5,290 nt of DNA from the NCBI GenBank assembly GCA_025361465.1, contig JANYAG010000154.1, positions 1-5,290 of the forward strand, in the 5' to 3' direction. Positions 1 to 5,092 of the stretch are shown here, in pieces. The notes beneath the pieces are model-generated. The model was given only the letters and a program-made list of their open reading frames with translations. It did not search any database and was not told where the DNA came from. The stretch is from Gemmatimonadota bacterium (lineage in GTDB: Bacteria; Gemmatimonadota; Gemmatimonadetes; Gemmatimonadales; GWC2-71-9). Every line of letters starts with the position of its first letter. Position 1 is the first letter of the stretch. A program made the position numbers and the translations under genes.

Positions 1-650
1 TTGGCGACAAAGTCACGGCGCACCGATTCGAGGCGTCGGAGTTCGGTCACGTCGTGCAGCACCAGGACCGCGCCGCGCTCCAGCAGGGGGCGCGCGTTGA
101 TCAGCACCACCCGGCCTTCCAGGTCGACCTCGCGATCGTGAAGGGCTCTCCCGGCGAGCACCTCGGCAACCGCCTCGCGTGCCGCCTTGACCCGGAACAT
201 GGTGGGCAGGTCCGGCAGCGGCTCCCACGGGCCATAGCCGAGCAATTCCCGGGCGGTCGGGTTTGCCAGGACGGTGTGCCCGCGCGAATCCGCGGCGATC
301 ACTCCCTCCACCATGGCGTCGACGATCGCCATCGCCTCGGCCTTCTCGCGCCGGAGCTCGGCAAACCGGTCAGCGAGTTCGCGGTCGGTCGAGCGGATGG
401 CCTGCGCCACCGCCATGATCTCAGGGATGCCGGAGGTCGGCAGTCGGGGGGGAAGTCGCTCAGAGAGCGCTCGCGCACTGTCACGCAATGTGGTGAGATG
501 CGCGGCGAGACTGCGGCCGGCGACCACGCCAAAAAAGACCGCGAGCGGAATGGCGATGTACAACTCGTCGCTGCCCCACCGAGCGTGAAGCAGCACGGTC
601 AGGGTCACCAGCAGGCACGCACCAAGGACCAGCCGACTCGTGAGGCTCAC
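1..650 (-). CDS. PhoR-like sensor histidine kinase, N-terminal 216 residues (3' end off the left edge)
   Basis: This is the membrane sensor kinase partner of the response regulator upstream of it. The reading frame opens at a GTG at 650 and stays open to base 1. Residues about 6-22 and 31-49 are two hydrophobic segments separated by only about 8 residues, so there is almost no periplasmic domain. Residues about 50-100 form a HAMP-like helical linker (LTTLRDSARALSERL, then a run of charged heptads). Residues about 103-200 form a PAS domain (AIVDAMVEGVIAADSRGHTV, then VLVLHDVTELRRLE). The last visible residues, ESVRRDFVA, are the usual lead-in to the HisKA phospho-acceptor box, so the histidine and ATPase domain lie just outside the window. 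The GTG overlaps the regulator's TGA by 4 bases, which suggests translational coupling. The domain order matches PhoR; the signal is not shown by the sequence, so phosphate sensing is inference. Confidence 0.9.
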   Translation of the reverse strand, partial: MSLTSRLVLGACLLVTLTVLLHARWGSDELYIAIPLAVFFGVVAGRSLAAHLTTLRDSARALSERLPPRLPTSGIPEIMAVAQAIRSTDRELADRFAELRREKAEAMAIVDAMVEGVIAADSRGHTVLANPTARELLGYGPWEPLPDLPTMFRVKAAREAVAEVLAGRALHDREVDLEGRVVLINARPLLERGAVLVLHDVTELRRLESVRRDFVA

Positions 651-1363
651 GGAGCGGACGTACTCCGGTCCGCCGTGGCGAAACGATAGCCGAAGCCCCG
701 CACGGTCTCGATCATCTCGCCCACGGCGCCGAGCTTGCTCCGCAACCGCAAGACGTGCATGTCGACGGTTCGCGTCTGGATATCCGGCTGGGCATCCCAG
801 ACGGCTTCAAGGAGTTTCGGTCGCGACTGCACCCGGCCACGTCGCTCGATCAGGGTAACCAGCAGTTTGTACTCGATAGCGGTCAGGCTCAACTCCCGAC
901 CGTCGAGCAGGGCGCGGGTCGCGCCACGGTCGATGACGAGCGGACCGACGACGAGTGTCGAGCCGGACGAGACGGCCGGCGAAGCCAGCCGCCGCAAGAC
1001 CGCCTGGACGCGGAGCACCAGCTCGGCCGGGGAGAAGGGCTTGGTGAGGTAGTCATCGGCGCCCAGCGAGAGGCCCCGGATCCGGTCTGGTTCGTCCCGC
1101 CGCGCGGTGAGGAGGATCACCCCGATATCCTTGGTATCCTCCAACTTGCGCAGTTCCGAGAGGACGTCGTATCCCGAGACCCCTGGGAGCATCAGGTCGA
1201 GGATGACCAGGTCCGGACGCTCTTCCCGAGCGGCCTTGAGCGCCTCCCCCCCGCTCGAGGCGGTGGAGACTCGGTACCCTGCTCGCGCCAGGTGATAGGC
1301 CACCAGCGCGGTGATGTCCGGCTCGTCGTCGACAACCAGGACCCGAGAGGTGCTTGCGACCAT
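647..1363 (-). CDS. OmpR/PhoB-family response regulator
   Basis: This is a cytoplasmic two-component DNA-binding regulator of 238 residues, the normal family length. The receiver domain (about 7-126) has the acidic pair D12-D13, phospho-acceptor D56 (in DLVILDLMLPG), switch T86 and conserved K108 (in DDYLTKPF). The winged-helix domain (about 136-230) carries the family signature RTVDMHVLRLRSKL and ends in ETVRGFGYRFA, closest in style to PhoB/PhoP. The ATG at 1363 is preferred because the first receiver strand (RVLVVDDEPD) normally starts within about 10 residues of the N-terminus. An upstream in-frame ATG at 1465 would add 34 residues unlike the family. No Shine-Dalgarno sequence is visible before 1363 (the upstream bases are CTTGCTTCTCCCCC), so initiation may be leaderless or SD-independent. 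The gene is co-transcribed with the overlapping kinase and divergent from the purine salvage unit. Confidence 0.93.
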   Translation of the reverse strand: MVASTSRVLVVDDEPDITALVAYHLARAGYRVSTASSGGEALKAAREERPDLVILDLMLPGVSGYDVLSELRKLEDTKDIGVILLTARRDEPDRIRGLSLGADDYLTKPFSPAELVLRVQAVLRRLASPAVSSGSTLVVGPLVIDRGATRALLDGRELSLTAIEYKLLVTLIERRGRVQSRPKLLEAVWDAQPDIQTRTVDMHVLRLRSKLGAVGEMIETVRGFGYRFATADRSTSAP

Positions 1364-1410
1364 GGGGGAGAAGCAAGCGCTGGCGGCCCTGATCCCGCAA
1401 GTCGCCAGAC

Positions 1411-1454
1411 GTTGCCCAGAGGAGGGTTGTGACCGGATATTTACCTTGGTGACC
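1411..1454 (+). promoter_or_regulatory. Possible promoter for a leaderless salvage-operon transcript
   Basis: The 85-base gap between the divergent genes must hold promoters for both. On the plus strand, TTGCCC (1412-1417) lies 18 bases before GATATT (1436-1441), in the only AT-rich patch of the gap. A start 7-8 bases downstream would fall on the GTG at 1449, giving a leaderless transcript. This fits the lack of an SD at a usable distance: the GAGGAGGG at 1419-1426 is about 22 bases upstream of that GTG. The match to the -35/-10 consensus is weak and this call is inference. No convincing promoter was found for the minus-strand pair. Confidence 0.25.
1429..1454. repeat. GTGACC direct repeat in the divergent promoter region
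   Basis: GTGACC occurs at 1429-1434 and again at 1449-1454, a 20-base period of about two helical turns, flanking the AT-rich patch that would be the -10 region. Such spacing suits a dimeric regulator binding one DNA face. It is not the 11-base period of a classical Pho box. The second copy includes the proposed GTG start codon, so chance is a real alternative. Confidence 0.25.
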
Positions 1455-1691
1455 AGCCACCCCATTTCCGTCTTTCTGAACGGCCGGCACTTCCCGGCCT
1501 CCGCCGGTTCGTCCCTTCGGCAATTCCTGGCCGAGCACGAGCCGGATTTGCACGCCTCCCTCGCCCGCGGCGGTGCGGCGGCGACCGATGCGCGCGGCCT
1601 GCCGGTGGACCCCGATGCGCCACTCGTCGCCGGCGCGATCTTCCGGGTTGGACGCTCCGCTCGTCAGGCCCAGGAAGACGCCGATGCGTGA
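1449..1691 (+). CDS. Small beta-grasp-like protein of unknown function leading the purine salvage operon
   Basis: I do not recognise a named family for this 80-residue soluble protein. It has the look of a ThiS/MoaD-type beta-grasp. A first strand and turn (ISVFLNGRHFPASAG, residues 6-20) are followed by a helix (SSLRQFLAEHEPDLHASL, 21-38), a strand with GG then ATDARGLPVD (41-54), and a last strand after DAPLVAGAIFRV (56-67). It lacks the C-terminal Gly-Gly needed for sulfur-carrier activation and instead ends in a charged tail. The frame is open further upstream, but that stretch is antisense to the regulator. A GTG at 1449 (or TTG at 1446) is the likely start, placing the first strand near the N-terminus. 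Its stop overlaps the deaminase start by 8 bases, so the two are probably translationally coupled. That coupling is the main reason to believe it is real; its role is unknown. Confidence 0.7.
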   Translation: MTSHPISVFLNGRHFPASAGSSLRQFLAEHEPDLHASLARGGAAATDARGLPVDPDAPLVAGAIFRVGRSARQAQEDADA

Positions 1692-2703
1692 GCGGATCCG
1701 GCGTCTCCCCAAGGCCGAACTGCATGTCCACCTCGACGGCTCGCTCCGTCCGGGCACCATGCTGGACATCGCCCGCGACACCGGAGTCACTCTCCCGGCG
1801 CAGGACGAGAAGTCTTTGGCACAGTGGATGCTGGTCGATGACGCGCGGCATCTGGAGGATTATCTCAAGCGCTTCGACATCACCATCGCGCTGCTGCAGA
1901 CCCCAGAAGCGATCGAACGGGTCGCCTATGAAATGGTCGCCGATGCCGCCGCCGACGGACTGCGTTACCTCGAAGTTCGGTATGCGCCCTGGCTGAGCAC
2001 CCATCAGGGGTTGTCGCTTGACGATGTGATTCGCGCGGAGTGGGCCGGCTTTCAGCGCGGGGAGAAGGAATTCGGCGTGGTGACGCGGATCATCAGCTGC
2101 ACGCTTCGCCACTGGGATCCGGAGCGATCCCTCGAGATCGCCGAGCATTCGGTCAAGATGCGAGGATCCGGGGTTGTCGGATTCGACATCGCCGGAGGCG
2201 AGGCCGGCCGTCCTGTCGAGCGGCACCGCGCGGCGTTCGATTTTGCGGCCCGCGGCGGTCTCGGCATCACGGTGCACGCCGGCGAGGCGGCCGGATGGGA
2301 ATCGATCTTCGAGGCGATCCACAGCTGTCGCGCCGTGCGCATCGGCCACGGCACCCGGCTGTTCGAAAATCCCGCCTTGATGGAATTCGTGCGCGATCGC
2401 CGGATCTGCCTTGAGGTGAACATCACCAGCAACCTGCAGACCGGGGTGGTTCGTTCGGCGGCCGAGCATCCGGTCCGGCAGTACTTCGATGCCGGGATAC
2501 CGATTGCCCTCGGCAGCGATTCGTGGCTGATGAGTGGCGTGACCCTGACCGACGAGTTCGTTCTGGCGCATGAGGCGCTCGGCTTTACCTGGCCCGAGCT
2601 GAAGACCATCTCCCTCACCGCCTTCGCCAACGCATTCCTTCCCTGGCCGGAGCGTCGCGCCCTGCTCGAGCGCGTCGCCAACGACCCTGCGAGCCTCACC
2701 TGA
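1684..2703 (+). CDS. add: Adenosine deaminase-family enzyme
   Basis: This is a cytoplasmic zinc-dependent amidohydrolase, expected to convert (deoxy)adenosine to (deoxy)inosine and ammonia. At 339 residues it has the usual length for bacterial enzymes. Metal and catalytic positions are visible by family comparison: H14 and H16 (KAELHVHLDGS), H198 and catalytic E201 (TVHAGE), H222 (RIGHG), and metal ligand D279. The substrate-loop motif GFDIAGGE is at 166-173 and LEVNITSNLQTG at 243-254. The residue after D279, normally a second Asp that contacts the purine ring, is S280 (GSDSWLMSG), so substrate range could differ. The ATG at 1684 is chosen because AGGAAG (1672-1677) sits 6 bases upstream and the metal motif then falls at the usual position. 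The in-frame ATG at 1573 would add 37 residues translated from the preceding gene's region. It overlaps the small upstream gene by 8 bases and feeds inosine to the phosphorylase downstream. Confidence 0.93.
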   Translation: MRERIRRLPKAELHVHLDGSLRPGTMLDIARDTGVTLPAQDEKSLAQWMLVDDARHLEDYLKRFDITIALLQTPEAIERVAYEMVADAAADGLRYLEVRYAPWLSTHQGLSLDDVIRAEWAGFQRGEKEFGVVTRIISCTLRHWDPERSLEIAEHSVKMRGSGVVGFDIAGGEAGRPVERHRAAFDFAARGGLGITVHAGEAAGWESIFEAIHSCRAVRIGHGTRLFENPALMEFVRDRRICLEVNITSNLQTGVVRSAAEHPVRQYFDAGIPIALGSDSWLMSGVTLTDEFVLAHEALGFTWPELKTISLTAFANAFLPWPERRALLERVANDPASLT

Positions 2704-2704
2704 C

Positions 2705-2721
2705 CCGCGGCCCCGCCGCGG
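2705..2721 (+). other. GC-only hairpin between add and the transporter gene
   Basis: CCGCGG (2705-2710) and CCGCGG (2716-2721) can pair as a 6-base stem around a CCCCG loop, just after the add stop codon and two bases before the transporter's ribosome binding site. No U-run follows, so it is not an intrinsic terminator. It could tune translation or mRNA stability, or may simply reflect high GC content. Confidence 0.35.
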
Positions 2722-2722
2722 C

Positions 2723-2726
2723 GGAG
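2723..2726 (+). promoter_or_regulatory. Ribosome binding site of the nucleoside transporter
   Basis: GGAG lies 8 bases before the ATG at 2735 and supports that start. It sits directly after the GC hairpin, so its access to the ribosome could depend on that structure. Confidence 0.6.
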
Positions 2727-2734
2727 TTTCCTCG

Positions 2735-4126
2735 ATGAACCTCTCGCCTCGCCGTCAATTCGTCATCGCCTTCCTCGGCACGCTCGTCGCGATCGCCGGG
2801 GCCTGGTTGATCCCCGGCGCCGCCGGCAAGGGGCTCTCGCAACTCGCCGCGCAGGCCGCCCCGCTGCAGGTTCCGATCAGTGCGCCGGTTGCCGAGAGCG
2901 TCTCCGTGCTCGGGCGCTTTACCGGCGTGATCGGCATGGCGCTGATCATCCTGGTCGCGTGGGCGATGTCGAATCACCGCCAGGCGATCAAGTGGCGGAT
3001 CGTGGCATGGGGACTCGGCCTCCAGATCGCGTTCGCAGTCTTCGTGCTCCGGGTGGATTTCGGGCGGAAGCTCTTCGCCTCGCTTGGTGCCGCCGTGACC
3101 TCGATCCTGCACTTCTCCTATGAAGGGTCGTCCTTCGTCTTCGGCGAGCTGGGCAAGCCCAACTCTTCTCTCGGCGTCATCTTCGCGTTCCAGATCCTTC
3201 CCGCGATCATCTTCGTCTCCGCGCTCTTTGCGATGCTCTACTACCTCGGCGTGATGCAAGTGATCGTCCGCGCCTTCGCCGTGGTGATGACCAAGGTGCT
3301 CGGGGCGAGTGGGGCCGAGAGCCTGAACGTCGGCGCGTCGATCTTCATGGGGCAGACCGAGGCACCGCTCACCATCCGGCCGTTCCTGCCACGCCTGACG
3401 CAGTCGGAGCTGATGACGGTGATGACCGCCGGCATGGCGCACGTCTCGGGGTCGATCATGGCGGCCTACATCGCCTTCGGCGTCGAGGCGCGGCACCTGC
3501 TGACGGCCGTGATCATGACTGCGCCCGGCACGATCATGATGTCGAAGATGTTCCAGCCCGAGGTCGAGGTGCCGGAAACGTCCGGCAACGTCAAGCTGGA
3601 TATTCCGAAGACGGACGTGAACCTCGTCGATGCCGCCGCACGAGGTACCGGTGAAGGGCTGCACCTGATGCTCAACGTGATCGCGATGCTCATCTCGTTC
3701 ATTGCACTGATCGCGCTGGTCAACGGCGGCATGGGATGGGTGCACGCCAAGGTGGACTTCTTCCCCGAGAACCTCCAGACGATTCTTTCCTGGGTCGGCC
3801 GGCCGGGGGCCTGGGCGCTCGGCGTGTCGTGGAAGGACAGCGGCGCCATCGGCGGTCTGCTCGGCACTCGCGCGGTGCTGAATGAGTTCATCGCCTTCGC
3901 CCAGCTCGGGCAGATGAAGTCAGGGCTCGATCCGCGCTCGTTCACCATCGCATCGTTCGCGCTGGCCGGCTTCGCCAACTTCTCGTCGGTCGGCATCCAG
4001 ATCGGCGGCATCGGCGCGCTGGCGCCCAATCGCAAGGCTGACCTCGCCCGCCTCGGCTTCCGGGCGATGCTCGCCGGAACGCTGGCCAACTTCATGTCGG
4101 CCGCCATCGCCGGGATCCTCTTGTGA
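2735..4126 (+). CDS. CNT-family concentrative nucleoside transporter
   Basis: This is an inner-membrane, cation-coupled (by family, sodium or proton) importer of nucleosides, 463 residues, strongly hydrophobic throughout. The first CNT substrate motif is GQTEAPLTIRP (206-216), followed by TAGMAHVSGSIMAAYIAFG (231-249). The second half has NEFIAF (383-388, E384) and GFANFSSVGIQIGGIGA (412-428, N415 and S418), the residues that contact the nucleoside in the Vibrio cholerae CNT structure. GQTEAPL with Gly-Gln is the form of vcCNT and human CNT3, not the GQSEN form of E. coli NupC, which points to broad or purine-competent specificity by analogy. An extra hydrophobic segment (about 8-30) plus an Ala/Pro-rich linker (31-56) precedes the conserved core, making it about 45 residues longer than vcCNT; a signal peptide is an alternative reading. 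Its stop overlaps the phosphorylase start by 4 bases, which supports a role in supplying the salvage enzymes. Confidence 0.93.
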   Translation: MNLSPRRQFVIAFLGTLVAIAGAWLIPGAAGKGLSQLAAQAAPLQVPISAPVAESVSVLGRFTGVIGMALIILVAWAMSNHRQAIKWRIVAWGLGLQIAFAVFVLRVDFGRKLFASLGAAVTSILHFSYEGSSFVFGELGKPNSSLGVIFAFQILPAIIFVSALFAMLYYLGVMQVIVRAFAVVMTKVLGASGAESLNVGASIFMGQTEAPLTIRPFLPRLTQSELMTVMTAGMAHVSGSIMAAYIAFGVEARHLLTAVIMTAPGTIMMSKMFQPEVEVPETSGNVKLDIPKTDVNLVDAAARGTGEGLHLMLNVIAMLISFIALIALVNGGMGWVHAKVDFFPENLQTILSWVGRPGAWALGVSWKDSGAIGGLLGTRAVLNEFIAFAQLGQMKSGLDPRSFTIASFALAGFANFSSVGIQIGGIGALAPNRKADLARLGFRAMLAGTLANFMSAAIAGILL

Positions 4127-4956
4127 GCGCCAACGACCCGACCGCAGAGGCGATCACCTGGGCGACCGATGCCGTGAAGGCGGCCCTCGGCGGCCGGTCT
4201 CCCGCGGTGGCTGTCATCCTCGGCAGCGGCCTCGGCGGACTCGCCGACAAGGTCGAGAACGCGGTGCGCATCCCGTACCGTGACATTCCCGGATTCCACG
4301 TGCCGACGGTGCTGGGGCACAAGGGCGAGCTGGTGGCCGGGGCCGTCGCCGGCGTCCAGGTGATCATGCAGAGCGGGCGTTTCCACATGTACGAGGGCTT
4401 CGCCGCGCACGAGTCGGCGCTGCCCGTGCGCGTTTTCGCGTCGCTCGGCGTGCAGACCCTCATCGTCACCAACGCGGCGGGCGGGATCCGCCGTGCGTTC
4501 GGGCCGGGCACGTTGATGTGCATCAGCGATCATCTCAACCTCACCGGCCGGAATCCCCTGGTCGGAGCGGTGTTGCCAGGCGAGACCCGTTTCCCCGACA
4601 TGAGCGTCGCCTACGACGCCGACCTGCGCACGCTCGCCAAGCGTGTGGCACTTGGACAAGGCACGCAGCTGGACGAAGGGGTCTACTGCGGCCTGCTTGG
4701 CCCCACCTATGAAACGCCGGCCGAAATCCGGATGCTCGAACGGCTCGGCGCGGACGCCGTGGGGATGAGCACGGTTGCTGAAGTGATCGTCGCGCGCGCC
4801 CGCGGCATGCGCGTCCTCGGCATTTCGACCATCACCAATGCCGCCGCAGGCATCAGCCACGGCCTGCAGGGCCACGCCGAAGTGATGGAGGTGGCGAATG
4901 CGGTGAGTGAGAAGCTGACCAGACTGGTCGCGGGTGTGATCGGGGAACTCAGCTAG
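4123..4956 (+). CDS. punA: Purine nucleoside phosphorylase (trimeric, type I)
   Basis: This cytoplasmic enzyme splits inosine or guanosine (and deoxy forms) with phosphate into free base and (deoxy)ribose-1-phosphate. It has 277 residues, typical of the trimeric family rather than the shorter hexameric DeoD. Visible motifs are the phosphate loop ILGSGLGG (32-39), GHKGEL (65-70), GRFHMYEG (85-92, with R86, H88 and Y90), TNAAGGI (116-122), GPTYETPAEIRM (193-204), GADAVGMSTVAEVIVAR (209-225) and STITNAAAG (235-243). E201 and N239 correspond to the Glu and Asn that recognise 6-oxopurines in the mammalian enzyme, so hypoxanthine and guanine nucleosides are expected substrates, not adenosine. That explains the need for the deaminase upstream. 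The start is a GTG at 4123 inside the transporter's TTGTGA end, with a weak GGGA 7 bases upstream, suggesting translational coupling. This is the last gene of the unit. Confidence 0.96.
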   Translation: MSANDPTAEAITWATDAVKAALGGRSPAVAVILGSGLGGLADKVENAVRIPYRDIPGFHVPTVLGHKGELVAGAVAGVQVIMQSGRFHMYEGFAAHESALPVRVFASLGVQTLIVTNAAGGIRRAFGPGTLMCISDHLNLTGRNPLVGAVLPGETRFPDMSVAYDADLRTLAKRVALGQGTQLDEGVYCGLLGPTYETPAEIRMLERLGADAVGMSTVAEVIVARARGMRVLGISTITNAAAGISHGLQGHAEVMEVANAVSEKLTRLVAGVIGELS

Positions 4957-4961
4957 GCCAG

Positions 4962-4987
4962 GTCACCCTGAGCGTAGCGAAGGGGAC
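4962..4987 (+). other. Repeat copy 1: GNA-triloop hairpin, possible transcript end structure for punA
   Basis: The core CCTGAGCGTAGCGAAGG folds as CCT/AGG, then tandem G.A mismatches (G4970.A4980, A4971.G4979), then GC/GC closed by a G-T-A triloop. The outer stem continues with C4966-G4984 and, past a bulged A4965, GTC/GAC. It begins 6 bases after the punA stop. There is no U-run, so intrinsic termination is not evident; it may protect the 3' end of the transcript. Confidence 0.6.
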
Positions 4988-5033
4988 GCGTGGTCGGTCC
5001 GCGCCAGCGTACTGCTCGCCAGGAGGGACGCAT

Positions 5034-5054
5034 GTCCTTCGCTGCGCTCAGGAC
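5034..5054 (-). other. Repeat copy 2: GNA-triloop hairpin, possible transcript end structure for thiD
   Basis: Read on the minus strand, this copy has the same fold with a G-C-A triloop and tandem G.A pairs, extended by an uninterrupted GTCCT/AGGAC stem. It lies about 30 bases past the thiD stop, mirroring copy 1 after punA. Where copy 1 has an outer C-G pair this copy has T-A, so the pair is kept although both bases changed. Confidence 0.6.
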
Positions 5055-5064
5055 GACCCCGGGG

Positions 5065-5092
5065 GGTGATCGATCATCGATCATCAATCATC
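5065..5092. repeat. 7-base tandem repeat across the thiD stop codon
   Basis: GATCATC (5072-5078), GATCATC (5079-5085) and AATCATC (5086-5092) run head to tail, with a degenerate fourth unit GGTGATC at 5065-5071. The unit lies partly in the last thiD codons, which give an acidic tail, and supplies two in-frame stops in a row (TGA TGA). TGATCGAT and ATCGATCA (5067-5074 and 5076-5083) are also a perfect inverted repeat around one base. It may be a small slippage-prone tract. Confidence 0.6.

Larger units (their letters stand above)
4961..5058. repeat. Inverted pair of hairpin repeats (REPIN-like) between convergent genes
   Basis: Two copies of CCTGAGCGNAGCGAAGG lie in opposite orientation, at 4967-4983 on the plus strand and 5036-5052 on the minus strand, separated by 52 bases. 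Outside each core is the same GGTC (4961-4964, and the complement of 5055-5058). The copies match at 16 of 17 core positions; as RNA the one difference would be a G-U pair, so the pair can also close into one long stem. The size (98 bases), the inversion, the small hairpin units and the shared flanking tetranucleotide recall REPINs, the REP doublets mobilised by RAYT transposases in other bacteria. It fills the gap between punA and the convergent thiD. The repeat itself is seen directly; REPIN identity is inference. Confidence 0.7.

Noticed and set aside
54..689. Plus-strand frame of 211 codons
   Set aside because: The minus strand here encodes a clear TM-HAMP-PAS kinase, so this is its antisense shadow.
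1429..1454. Pho box in the divergent region
   Set aside because: The repeat is GTGACC at a 20-base period, not CTGTCAT-like 7-mers at 11 bases.
1364..1465. Upstream ATG at 1465 as the regulator's start
   Set aside because: It adds 34 residues with no family similarity and would place the first receiver strand unusually far from the N-terminus.
1573..1683. Upstream ATG at 1573 as the deaminase start
   Set aside because: The extra 37 residues come from the out-of-frame reading of the small upstream gene; the ATG at 1684 has a well-spaced AGGAAG.
1449..1691. Calling the small protein ThiS or MoaD
   Set aside because: It lacks the C-terminal Gly-Gly needed for adenylation and thiocarboxylate formation, and no partner enzyme is adjacent; the thiD at the right edge is on the other strand and in another unit.
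2696..3745. Minus-strand frame of 349 codons opposite the transporter
   Set aside because: Extremely His/Asp/Arg-rich, no recognisable domain, fully antisense to the transporter.
3466..4875. Long open minus-strand frame of 469 codons
   Set aside because: It is antisense to two confidently identified genes and its product has only the His/Arg/Asp-rich composition typical of the reverse frame of GC-rich coding DNA.
5065..5092. CRISPR-like array from the ATC-rich repeat
   Set aside because: Units are 7 bases with no spacers; it is a simple tandem repeat.
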